Shown here piece after piece: positions 53,591 to 64,000 of a DNA stretch of 64,000 nt; within the stretch, counting starts at the first letter, position 1, and every line of letters starts with the position of its first letter. A model generated the notes under the pieces. It worked only from the letters and a program-made list of their open reading frames with translations, was not told where the DNA came from and did no database searches. Where the stretch lies: positions 1,984,001-2,048,000 of the forward strand of contig NC_079885.1 of NCBI RefSeq assembly GCF_029227915.1. The letters run 5' to 3'. The DNA comes from Hydractinia symbiolongicarpus (lineage: Eukaryota > Cnidaria > Hydrozoa > Anthoathecata > Hydractiniidae). A program made the translations under genes and the position numbers.

Positions 53591-56219
53591 GGAAATGAGT
53601 TTACACCCTGGGTACTTTCTGTGTATACTTTTGACTACACGGGCCGAGTCCGGGATTTACAGGAAATCGCAGGTTTTGGTTTGCCGGCGATTAAACTTCT
53701 TTTATTCAGCGTCTCATCAAAAATAAAAACATTTTTGAAAACTACAAGTCTCATACGTTTTAGTGCTGAAAAAATAATTTAAAAAATCGTTCGGGAAATG
53801 AGTTTACTCCCTGGGCACTTTCTTTGTATACTTTTGACTATGGGGGCCGAGTCTGGGGTTTACGGGAAATGGCGGGTTTTCGTTTGCCGGCGATTAAACG
53901 TCTTTTATTCAGCGTCTCATCAAAAATGAAAACATTTTTGAAAACTACAAGTCTCATGGGCTTTAGTGGTGAAACAATAATTTAAAAAATCGTTCGGGAA
54001 ATGAGTTTACACCCTGGGTACTTTCTTATTATACTTTTGACTATACGGGCCGAGTCCGGGATTTACGGGAAATCGCAGGTTTTCGTTTGCCGGCGATTAA
54101 ACTTCTTTCATTCAGCGTCTCATCAAAAATGAAAACATTTTGAAAACTACAAGTCTCATGCGTTTTAGTGGTGAAAATATAATTCAAAAAATCGTTCGGG
54201 AAATGAGTTTACTCCCTGGGTACTTTCTTTGTATACTTTTGACTATACGGGCCGAGTCCGGGATTTACGGGAAGTCGCGGGTTTTCGTTTGCCGGCGATT
54301 AAACTTCTTTTATTCAGCGTCTCATCAAAAAGGAAAACATTTTTAAAAATTACAAGTCTCATGGGCTTTAGTGGTGAAATAATAATTTAAAAAATCGTTC
54401 GGGAAATGAGTTTACACCCTGGATACTTTCTTTGTATACTTTTGACTATACGGGCCGAGTCCGGGATTTACGGGAAATCGCAGGTTTTCGTTTGCCGGCG
54501 ATTAAACTTCTTTCATTCAGCGTCTCATCAAAAAGGAAAACATTTTGAAAACTACAAGTCTCATGCGTTTTAGTGGTGAAAATATAATTTAAAAAATCGT
54601 TCGGGATATGAGTTTACTCCCTGGGTACTTTCTTTGTATACTTTTGACTATACGGGCCGAGTCCGGGATTTACGGGAAGTCGCGGGTTTTCGTTTGCCGG
54701 CGATTAAACTTCTTTTATTCAGCGTCTCATCAAAAAGGAAAACATTTTTAAAAACTACAAGTCTCATGGGCTTTAGTGGCGAAATAATAATTTAAAAAAT
54801 CGTTCGGGAAATGAGTTTACACCCTGGATACTTTCTTTGTATACTTTTGACTATACGGGCCGAGTCCGGGATTTACGGGAAATCGCAGGTTTTCGTTGCC
54901 GGCGATTAAACTTCTTTTATTCAGCGTCTCATCAAAAATGAAAACATTTTTGTAAACTACAAGTCTCATGCGTTTTAGTGCTGAAAAGATAATTTAAAAA
55001 ATCGTTTTGGAAATGAGTTTACGCACAGGGTACTTTCTTTGTATATATTCGACTATACCAGCCAAGCCCAGGATTTACGGGAAATCGCGGGTTTTTGTTT
55101 GCCGGCGATTAAACTCCTTTCATTAAGCGTCTCATCAAAAATGAAAACATTTCTGAAAACTACAAGTCTCATGCGTTTTAGTGGTGAAAAAATAATTTTA
55201 AAAATCGTTTGGGAAAAGAGTTTACTCCCTAGGTACTTTCTTTGTATACTTTTGACTATACGGGCCGAGTCCGGGATTTACGGGAAATCGCGGGTTTTCG
55301 TTTGCCGGCGATTAAACTTCTTTTATTCAGCGTCTCATTAAAAATAAAAATATTTTTAAAAACTACAAGTCTCATGGGCTTTAGTGGTGAAATAATATTT
55401 CAAAAAATCGTTCTGGAAATGAGTTTACTCACAGGGTACTTTCTTTGCATACATTCGACTATACGGGCCAAGCCCGGGATTTACGGGAAATCGCGGGTTT
55501 TCGTTTGCCGGCGATTAAAGCTCTTTCATTAAGCGTCTCATCAAAAATGAAAACATTTTTGAAAACTACAAGTCTCATGCGTTTTTGTGGTGAAAAAAAA
55601 ATTTAAAAAATCGTTCGGGAAATGAGTTTACTCCCTGGGTACTTTCTTTGTATACATTCGACTATACAGGCCAAGCCCGGGATTTACGGGAAATCGCGGG
55701 ATTTCGTTTGCCGGCGATTAAACCTCTTTTATTAAGCGTCTCATCAAAAATGAAAACATTTTTGAAAACTGCAAGTCTCATGCGTTTTAGTGGTGAAAAG
55801 ATAATTAAAAAAATCGTTTCGGAAATGAGTTTACTCACAGGGTACTTTCTTTGTATACTATTGACTATACGGGTCGAGTCCGGGATTTACGGGAAATCGC
55901 GGGTTTTCGTTTGCCGGCGATTAAACAACTTTCATTAAGCGTTTCATCCAAAATGAAAACATTTCTGAAAACTACAAGTCTCATGCGTTTTAGTGGTGAA
56001 AAAAGTAATTTAAAAAATCGTTCGGGAAATGAGTTTACTCCCTGGGTACTTTCTTTGTATACTTTTGACTATACGGGCCGAGTCCGGGATTTATGGGAAG
56101 TCGCGGGTTTTCGTTTGCCGGCAATTAAACTTCTTTTATTCAGCGTCTCATCAAAATGAAAACATTTTCAAAAACTACAAGTCTCATGGGCTTTAGTGGT
56201 GAAATAATAATTTAAAAAA

Positions 56220-57840
56220 TCGTTCGGGACATGAGTTTACACCACGGGTACTTTCTTTGTATACTTTTGACTATACGGGTCGAGTCCGGGATTTACGGGA
56301 AATCGCAGGTTTTCGTTTGCCGGCGATTAAACTTCTTTTATTCAGCGTCTCATCAAAAATGAAAACATTTTTGAAAACTACAAGTCTCATGCGTTTTAGT
56401 GGTGAAAAAAGTAATTTAAAAAATCGTTCGGGAAATGAGTTTACTCCCTGGGTACTTTCTTTGTATACATTCGACTATACAGGCCAAGCCCGAGATTTAC
56501 GGGAAATCGTGGGATTTCGTTTGCCGGCGATTAAACTTCTTTTATTCAGCGTCTCATCAAAAATGAAAATATTTTTAAAAACTACAAGTCTCATGGGCTT
56601 TAGTGGTGAAATAATACTTCAAAAAATCGTTCTGGAAATGAGTTTACTCACAGGGTACTTTCTTTGCATACATTCGACTATACGGGCCAAGCCCGGGATT
56701 TACGGGAAATCGCGGGTTTTCGTTTGCCGGCGATTAAACAACTTTCATTAATCGTCTCATCAAAAATGAAAACATTTTTGAAAACTACAAGTCTCATGCG
56801 TTTTAGTGGTGAAAATTGATTTAAAAAATCGTTCGGGAAATGAGTTTACTCCCTGGGTACTTTCTTTGTATACTTTTGACTATACGGGCCGAGTCCGGGA
56901 TTTATGGGAAGTCGCGGGTTTTCGTTTGCCGGCAATTAAACTTCTTTTATCCAGCGTCTCATCAAAAATGAAAACATTTTCAAAAACTACAAGTCTCATG
57001 GGCTTTAGTGGTGAAATAATATTTTAAAAAATCGTTCGGGACATGAGTTTACACCCCGGGTACTTTCTTTGTATACTTTTGACTATACGGGTCGAGTCCC
57101 GGATTTACGGGAAATCGCAGGTTTTCGTTTGCCGGCGATTAAACTTCTTTTATTCAGCGTCTCATCAAAAATGAAAATATTTTTAAAAACTACAAGTCTC
57201 ATGGGCTTTAGTGGTGAAATAATACTTCAAAAAATCGTTCTGGAAATGAGTTTACTCACAGGGTACTTTCTTTGCATACATTCGACTATACGGGCCAAGC
57301 CCGGGATTTACGGGAAATCGCGGGTTTTCGTTTGCCGGCGATTAAACAACTTTCATTAATCGTCTCATCAAAAATGAAAACATTTTTGAAAACTACAAGT
57401 CTCATGCGTTTTAGTGGTGAAAATTGATTTAAAAAATCGTTCGGGAAATGAGTTTACTCCCTGGGTACTTTCTTTGTATACTTTTGACTATACGGGCCGA
57501 GTCCGGGATTTATGGGAAGTCGCGGGTTTTCGTTTGCCGGCAATTAAACTTCTTTTATTCAGCGTCTCATCAAAAATGAAAACATTTTCAAAAACTACAA
57601 GTCTCATGGGCTTTAGTGGTGAAATAATAATTTAAAAAATCGTTCGGGACATGAGTTTACACCCCGGGTACTTTCTTTGTATACTTTTGACTATACGGGT
57701 CGAGTCCCGGATTTACGGGAAATCGCAGGTTTTTGTTTGCCGGCGATTAAACTTCTTTTATTCAGCATCTCATCAAAAATGAAAACATTTTTGAAAACTA
57801 CAAGTCTCATGCGTTTTAGTGGTGAAAAAAGTAATTTAAA
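56220..57840 (+). repeat. Three-monomer higher-order repeat, 608-bp period
   Basis: GAAAATTGATTTAAAAAATC recurs near 56812 and 57420. The GGGTCGAGTCCCGG unit recurs at 57069 and 57677, each 608 bp apart. GGGACATGAGTTTACACC marks every third monomer (near 56226, 57039 and 57647, the first step being longer). The copies differ by few bases. Confidence 0.8.
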
Positions 57841-59449
57841 AAATCGTTCGGGAAATGAGTTTACTCCCTGGGTACTTTCTTTGTATACTTTGGACAATAC
57901 GGGCCGAGTCCGGGATTTACGGGAAGTCGCGGGTTTTCGTTTGCCGGCGATTAAACTTCTTTTATTCAGCGTCTCATCAAAAATGAAAATATATTTAAAT
58001 ACTACAAGTCTCATGGGCTTTAGTGGTGAAATAATAATTTAAAAAATCGTTCGGGAAATGAGTTTACACCCTTGGTACTTTCTTTGTATACTTTTGACTG
58101 TACGGGCCGAGTACGGGATTTACGGGAAATCGCAGGTTTTCGTTTGCCGGCGATTAAACTTCTTTTATTCAGCGTCTCATCAAAAATGAAAACATTTTTG
58201 AAAACTACAAGTCTCATGCGTTTTAGTGGTGAAAAAATAATTTAAAAAATCGTTTGGGAAATGAGTTTACTCCCTGGGTACTTTCTTTGTATACTTTTGA
58301 CTATGCGGGCCGAGTCCGGGGTTTACGGGAAATGGCGTGTTTTCGTTTGCCGGCGATTAAACTTCTTTTATTCAGCGTCTCATCAAAAATGAAAACATTT
58401 TTGAAAACTACAAGTCTCAAGAGATTTAGTGGTGAAAAGATAATTTAAAAAATCGTTTTGGAAATGAGTTTACTCACTGGGTACTTTCTTTGTATACATT
58501 CGACTATACGGGCCAAGCCCGGGATTTACGGGAAATCGCAGGTTTTCGTTTGCCGGCGATTAAACCACTTTCATTAAGCGTCTCATCAAAAATGAAAACA
58601 TTTCTGAAAACTACAAGTCTCATGGGCTTTAGTGGTGAAATAATAATTTAAATAATCGTTTGGGAAATGAGTTTACTCCCTGGGTACTTTCTTTGTATAC
58701 TTTTGACTATACGGGCGAGTCCGGTATTTACGGGAAATCGCAGGTTTTCGTTTGCCGGCGATTAAACTTCTTTTATTCAGCGTCTCATCAAAAATGAAAA
58801 CATTTTTGAAAACTACAAATCTCATGCGTTTTAGTGGTTAAAAAATAATTTAAAAATTCGTTAGGGAAATGAGTTTACTCACTGGGTACTTTCCTTGTAT
58901 ACTTTTGACTATACGGGCCGAGACCGGGATTTACGGGAAATCGCGGGTTTTTGTTTGCCGGCGATTAAACTTCTTTTATTCAGCGTCTCATCAAAAATGA
59001 AAACATTTTTGAAAACTACAAATCTCATGCGTTTTAGTGGTGAAAAAATAATTTAAAAATTCGTTAGGGAAATGAGTTTACTCACTGGGTACTTTCCTTG
59101 TATACTTTTGACTATACGGGCCGAGACCGGGATTTACGGGAAATCGCGGGTTTTCGTTTGCTGGCGATTATACTTCTTTTATTCAGCGTCTCATCAAAAA
59201 TGAAAACATTTTTAAAAACTACAAGTCTCATGGGCTTTAGTGGTAAAATATAAATTTAAAAAATCGTTTGGGAAATGAGTTTACTCCCTGGGTACTTTCT
59301 TTGTATACTTTTGACTATACGGGCGAGTCCGGAATTTACGGGAAATGGCGGGTTTTCGTTTGCCGGCGATTAAACTTCCTTTATTCTGCGTCTCATCAAA
59401 AATGAAAATATTTTTAAAAACTTCAAGTCTCATGGGCTTTAGTGGTGAA

Positions 59450-61300
59450 ATAATAATTTAAATAATCGTTTGGGAAATGAGTTTACTCCCTGAGTACTTT
59501 CTTTGTATACTTTTGACTATACGGGCGAGTCCGGTATTTACGGGAAATCGCAGGTTTTCGTTTGCCGGCGATTAAACTTCTTTTATTCAGCGTCTCATCA
59601 AAAATGAAAACATTTTTGAAAACTACAAGTCTCATGCGTTTTAATGGTAAAAAAATAATTTAAAAAATCGTTCGGGAAATGAGTTTACACCCTGGGTACT
59701 TTCTTTGTATACTTTTGACTATACGGGCCGAGTCCGGGATTTACGGGAAATCGCAGGTTTTCGTTTGCCGGCGATTAAACTTCTTTTATTCAGCGTCTCA
59801 TCAAAAATGAAAACATTTTTGAAAACTACAAGTCTCATGCGTTTTAGTGGTGAAAAAATAATTTAAAAAATCGTTCGAGAAATGAGTTTATACCCTGGGT
59901 ACTTTCTTTGTATACTTTTGACTATACGGGCCGAGTCCGGGATTTACGGGAAATCGCAGGTTTTCGTTTGCCGGCGATTAAACTTCTTTTATTCAGCGTC
60001 TCATCAAAAATAAAAACATTTTTGAAAACTACAAATCTCATGCGTTTTAGTGGTGAAAAAATAATTTAAAAATTCGTTAGGGAAATGAGTTTACTCACTG
60101 GGTACTTTCCTTGTATACTTTTGACTATACGGGCCGAGACCGGGAATTACGAGAAATGGCGGGTTTTCGTTTGCCGGCGATTATACTTCTTTTATTCAGC
60201 GTCTCATCAAAAATGAAAACATTTTTAAAAACTACAAGTCTCATGGGCTTTAGTGGTAAAATATAAATTTAAAAAATCGTTTGGGAAATGAGTTTACTCC
60301 CTGAGTACTTTCTTTGTATACTTTTGACTATACGGGCGAGTCCGGTATTTACGGGAAATCGCAGGTTTTCGTTTGCCGCGATTAAACTTCTTTTATTCAG
60401 CGTCTCATCAAAAATGAAAATATTTTTAAAAACTACAAGTCTCATGGGCTTTAGTGGTGAAATAATAATTTAAATAATCGTTTGGGAAATGAGTTTACTC
60501 CCTGAGTACTTTCCTTGTATACTTTTGACTATACGGGCGAGTCCGGTATTTACGGGAAATCGCAGGTTTTCGTTTGCCGGCGATTAAACTTCTTTTATTC
60601 AGCGTCTCATCAAAAATGAAAACATTTTTGAAAACTACAAGTCTCATGCGTTTTAATGGTAAAAAAATAATTTAAAAAATCGTTCGGGAAATGAGTTTAC
60701 ACCCTGGGTACTTTCTTTGTATACTTTTGACTATACGGGCCGAGTCCGGGATTTACGGGAAATCGCAGGTTTTCGTTTGCCGGCGATTAAACTTCTTTTA
60801 TTCAGCGTCTCATCAAAAATGAAAACATTTTTGAAAACTACAAGTCTCATGCGTTTTAGTGGTGAAAAAATAATTTAAAAAATCGTTCGGGAAATGAGTT
60901 TATACCCTGGGTACTTTCTTTGTATACTTTTGACTATACGGGCCGAGTCCGGGATTTACGGGAAATCGCAGGTTTTCGTTTGCCGGCGATTAAACTTCTT
61001 TTATTCAGCGTCTCATCAAAAATAAAAACATTTTTGAAAACTACAAATCTCATGCGTTTTAGTGGTGAAAAAATAATTTAAAAATTTGTTAGGGAAATGA
61101 GTTTACTCACTGGGTACTTTCCTTGTATACTTTTGACTATACGGGCCGAGACCGGGATTTACGAGAAATGGCGGGTTTTCGTTTGCCGGCGATTATACTT
61201 CTTTTATTCAGCGTCTCATCAAAAATGAAAACATTTTTAAAAACTACAAGTCTCATGGGCTTTAGTGGTAAAATATAAATTTAAAAAATCGTTTGGGAAA
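59450..61300 (+). repeat. Five-monomer higher-order repeat, 1012-bp period
   Basis: TTAATGGTAAAAAAATAATT recurs at 59641 and 60653, 1012 bp apart. It is followed both times by the same series: ordinary, TTTATACCCTGG, AAAAATAAAAACATTTTTG with ACAAATCTC, GTTAGGGAAATGAG, and GGTAAAATATAAATTT units. The set also holds short monomers with ACGGGCGAGTCCGG, a loss of two bases, which explains a period below 5 x 203. Confidence 0.8.
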
Positions 61301-61340
61301 TGAGTTTACTCCCTGGGTACTTTCTTTGTATACTTTTGAC

Positions 61341-61543
61341 TATACGGGCCGAGTCCGGGATTTACGGGAAATCGCAGGTTTTCGTTTGCCGGCGATTAAA
61401 CTTCTTTTATTCAGCGTCTCATCAAAAATGAAAACATTTTTGAAAACTACAAGTCTCATGCGTTTTAGTGGTGAAAAAATAATTTAAAAATTCGTTAGGG
61501 AAATGAGTTTACTCACTGGGTACTTTCCTTGTATACTTTTGAC
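61341..61543 (+). repeat. Representative satellite monomer (203 bp)
   Basis: A copy close to the common form, given as a reference unit. Counted by hand it has 41 G and 35 C in 203 bp (37% GC) and 12 CpG, about 1.7 times the number expected from its composition. In order it holds three GC-rich blocks about 10 bp apart (61356, 61365, 61375), a GCCGGC palindrome, the hairpin-forming repeat at 61422-61443, two A6 tracts about 12 bp apart, and a GTATAC palindrome. I found no match to a CENP-B box on either strand. Confidence 0.85.
61422..61443. repeat. Perfect 9-bp inverted repeat (hairpin) in the monomer
   Basis: The left arm TCAAAAATG and the right arm CATTTTTGA are exact reverse complements separated by AAAA, so the element can form a 9-bp stem with a 4-nt loop. 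It is shown for one monomer but recurs in nearly every unit. Copies with a CATTTTTAA right arm lose the outermost pairs. What, if anything, binds it is unknown. Confidence 0.85.
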
Positions 61544-62704
61544 TATACGGGCCGAGACCGGGATTTACGGGAAATCGCGGGTTTTCGTTTGCCGGCGATT
61601 AAACTTCTTTTATTCAGCGTCTCATCAAAAATGAAAACATTTTTAAAAACTACAAGTCTCATGGGCTTTAGTGGTAAATATAAATTTAAAAAATCGTTGG
61701 GAAATGAGTTTACTCCCTGGGTACTTACTTTGTATACTTTTGACTATACGGGCCGAGTCCGGGATTTACGGGAAATCACAGGTTTTCGTTTGCCGGCGAT
61801 TAAACTTCTTTTATCCAGCGTCTCATCAAAAATGAAAACATTTTTGAAAGCTACAAGTCTCATGCGTTTTAGTGGTGAAAAAATAATTTAAAAAATCGTT
61901 CGAGAAATGAGTTTACACCCTGGGTACTTTCTTTGTATACTTTTGACTATACGGGCCAAGTCCAGGATTTACGGGAAATCGCAGGTTTTCGTTTGCCGGC
62001 GATTAAACCACTTTCATTAAGCGTCTCATCAAAAATGAAAAAATTTCTGAAAACTACAAGTCTCATGCGTTTTAGTGGTGAAAAAATAATTTAAAAATTC
62101 GTTAGGGAAATGAGTTTACTCACTGGGTACTTTCCTTGTATACTTTTGACTATACGGGCCGAGACCGGGATTTACGGGAAATCGCGGGTTTTCGTTTGCC
62201 GGCGATTAAACTTCTTTTATTCAGCGTCTCATCAAAAATGAAAACATTTTTAAAAACTACAAGTCTCATGGGCTTTAGTGGTAAATATAAATTTAAAAAA
62301 TCGTTGGGAAATGAGTTTACTCCCTGGGTACTTACTTTGTATACTTTTGACTATACGGGCCGAGTCCGGGATTTACGGGAAATCACAGGTTTTCGTTTGC
62401 CGGCGATTAAACTTCTTTTATCCAGCGTCTCATCAAAAATGAAAACATTTTTGAAAGCTACAAGTCTCATGCGTTTTAGTGGTGAAAAAATAATTTAAAA
62501 AATCGTTCGAGAAATGAGTTTACACCCTGGGTACTTTCTTTGTATACTTTTGACTATACGGGCCAAGTCCAGGATTTACGGGAAATCGCAGGTTTTCGTT
62601 TGCCGGCGATTAAACCACTTTCATTAAGCGTCTCATCAAAAATGAAAAAATTTCTGAAAACTACAAGTCTCATGCGTTTTAGTGGTGAAAAAATAATTTA
62701 AAAA
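61491..62704 (+). repeat. Apparently identical 607-bp tandem duplication
   Basis: The segment starting TTCGTTAGGGAAATGAG at 61491 is repeated from 62098. All private variants are shared: GTGGTAAATATAAATTT, AATCGTTGGGAAATG, GTACTTACTTTG, TTATCCAGCG, GAAAGCTACAAG, GGCCAAGTCCAGG and AAAAAATTTCTG. I saw no difference between copies by eye. It is the youngest-looking exchange in the window, or an assembly duplication. Confidence 0.85.
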
Positions 62705-64000
62705 ATCGTTCGGGAAATGAGTTTTCTCCCTGGGTACTTTCTTTGTATACCTTTGACTATACGGGCCGAGTCCGGGATTTACGGGAAATCGCGGGTATTC
62801 GTTTGCCAGCGATTAAACTTCTTTTATTCAGAGTCTCATCAAAAATGAAAACATTTTTAAAAACTACAAGTCTTATGCGTTTTAGTGGTGAAAAAATAAT
62901 TTAAAAAATCGTTCTGGAAATGAGTTTACTCACAGGGTACTTTCTTCGTATACATTCGACTATACAAGCCAAGCCCGGGATTTACGGGAAATCGCGGGTT
63001 TTCGTTTGCCGGCGATTAAACCTCTTTCATTAATCGTCTCATCAGAAATGAAAACATTTTTGATAACTACAAGTCTTATGCGTTTTAGTGGTGAAAAAAT
63101 AATTTAAAAAATCGTTCTGGAAATGAGTTTACTCACAGGGTACTTTCTTTGTATACATTCGACTATACGGGCCAAGCCCGGGATTTACGGGAAATCGCGG
63201 GTTTTCGTTTGCCGGCGATTAAACCTCTTTCATTAAGCGTCTCATCAGAAATGAAAACATTTTTGAAAACTACAAGTCTCATGCGTTTTAGTGGTGAAAA
63301 AAAAAATTTAAAAAATCGTTCGGGAAATGAGTTTACTTCCTGGGTACTTTCTTTGTATACATTCGACTATACGGGCCAAGCCCGGGATTTACGGGAAATC
63401 GCGGGATTTCGTTTGCCGGCGATTAAACCTCTTTTATTAAGCGTCTCATCAAAAATGAAAACATTTTTAAAAACTACAAGTCTCATGGGCTTCAGTGGTG
63501 AAATAATAACTTAAAAAATCGTTCGGGAAATGAGTTTACACCCCGGGTACTTTCTTTGTATACTTTTGACTATACGGGCCGAGTCCTGGATTTACGGGAA
63601 ATCGCAGGTTTTCGTTTGCCGGCGTTTAAACTTCTTTTATTCAGCGTCTCATCAAAAATGAAAACATTTTTGAAAACTACAAGTCTCATGCGTTTTAGTG
63701 GTGAAAAAATAATTTAAAAAATCGTTCGAGAAATGAGTTTACACCCTGGGTACTTTCTTTGTATACTTTTGACTATACGGGCCGAGTCCGGGATTAACGG
63801 GAAATCGCAGGTTTTCGTTTGCCGGCGATTAAACCACTTTCATTAAGCGTCTCATCAAAAATGAAAAAATTTCTGAAAACTACAAGTCTCATGCGTTTTA
63901 GTGGTGAAAAAATAATTTAAAAAATCGTTCTGGAAATTAGTTTACTCACAGGGTACTTTCTTTGTATACATTCGACTATACGGCCAATCCCGGGATTTAC

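Larger units (their letters stand above)
39206..64000 (+). repeat. 203-bp satellite array, right block (~122 monomers)
   Basis: The same satellite resumes, in the same orientation and exact register, directly after the LINE. Removing 36687-39210 leaves exactly three 203-bp units between equivalent landmarks at 36255 and 39388. Monomers continue without interruption to the end of the window and presumably beyond. The variant mix differs from the left block: the 202-bp B subfamily is absent, and from about 55000 a variant with GTATACATTCGACTATAC, GGCCAAGCCCGGG and CTTTCATTAAGCG becomes frequent. No gene or second mobile element was seen. Confidence 0.98.
55000..64000 (+). repeat. Satellite domain rich in E-type monomers
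   Basis: From about 55000 onward many monomers carry GTATACATTCGACTATAC, GGCCAAGCCCGGG and CTTTCATTAAGCG or CTTTTATTAAGCG, sometimes with CAGGGTACTTTC. They are interspersed with ordinary monomers. Single features such as the CTTTCATTAAGCG block occur elsewhere, but I did not see the full combination upstream. Several open frames here run through two monomers because base changes remove the usual stop after AATAATTT. Confidence 0.7.

Noticed and set aside
56257-56751. 164-codon open frame across satellite monomers
   Set aside because: It arises from base changes that remove the normal stop between adjacent units. The sequence is the same satellite in two frames, so it is not a gene.
57691-58217. 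Minus-strand open frames of 107 and 65 codons
   Set aside because: They are antisense readings of the same monomers, with no independent support.
61341-61543. CENP-B box in the monomer
   Set aside because: TTCG occurs in TTTTCGTTTGCCGG and GTTCGGGAAATG, but neither has the following A and CGGG at the required spacing, and the reverse strand has no match.
1-64000. Ribosomal intergenic spacer, telomeric repeat or tRNA genes
   Set aside because: No rRNA segments, no TTAGGG-type runs (isolated GTTAGGG words are monomer variants), and no tRNA-like boxes were seen.
1-64000. Assembly artefact as the source of all higher-order repeats
   Set aside because: Copies carry private variants in different combinations and offsets, and the LINE junctions are clean, so most structure looks real. 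Individual near-identical pairs such as 61491-62704 remain uncertain without reads.

Overview
This window is almost entirely one eukaryotic satellite DNA array. A monomer of about 203 bp is repeated head-to-tail in one orientation from the first base to the last, roughly 303 copies by length (about 181 before and 122 after one interruption). Hand-counted from the copy at 61341-61543, the monomer is about 37% GC with 12 CpG. No ordinary host gene, tRNA, rRNA, CRISPR array or prokaryotic feature is visible. The hundreds of 60-120 aa open frames over the array are copies of the same non-coding unit, most of them opening at TTG rather than ATG.

The only other element is a 5'-truncated non-LTR retrotransposon (LINE) at 36687-39205. 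It has a 755-codon open frame with an intact-looking reverse transcriptase (YADD), a short 3' UTR with an AATAAA signal, an (AAT)7 tail and a 4-5 bp target-site duplication. The protein resembles Jockey/CR1-type LINEs common in invertebrates (cnidarians, molluscs, arthropods). That, plus an AT-rich, CpG-rich satellite, suggests an invertebrate animal, but the species cannot be named from this sequence. Array size and a monomer near the nucleosome repeat length fit pericentromeric, centromeric or other constitutive heterochromatin; this is inference.

Layout: 1 to ~2780, satellite variants resembling those right of the LINE. ~2783 to ~34830, a domain marked by about two dozen copies of a divergent 202-bp subfamily (called B here) interspersed with other types. 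~34830 to 36686, B-free satellite up to the insertion. 36687-39205, the LINE. 39206 to ~54950, B-free satellite with long higher-order duplications (2028, 1420, 1015 bp). ~55000 to 64000, a domain marked by a third variant class (called E here). Higher-order repeats of 2, 3, 4, 5, 6, 7 and 10 monomers are nested through the array, as expected from ongoing unequal exchange. An uninterrupted paralog of the LINE insertion site survives at 47318-47322, so the LINE entered after that segment had been duplicated.
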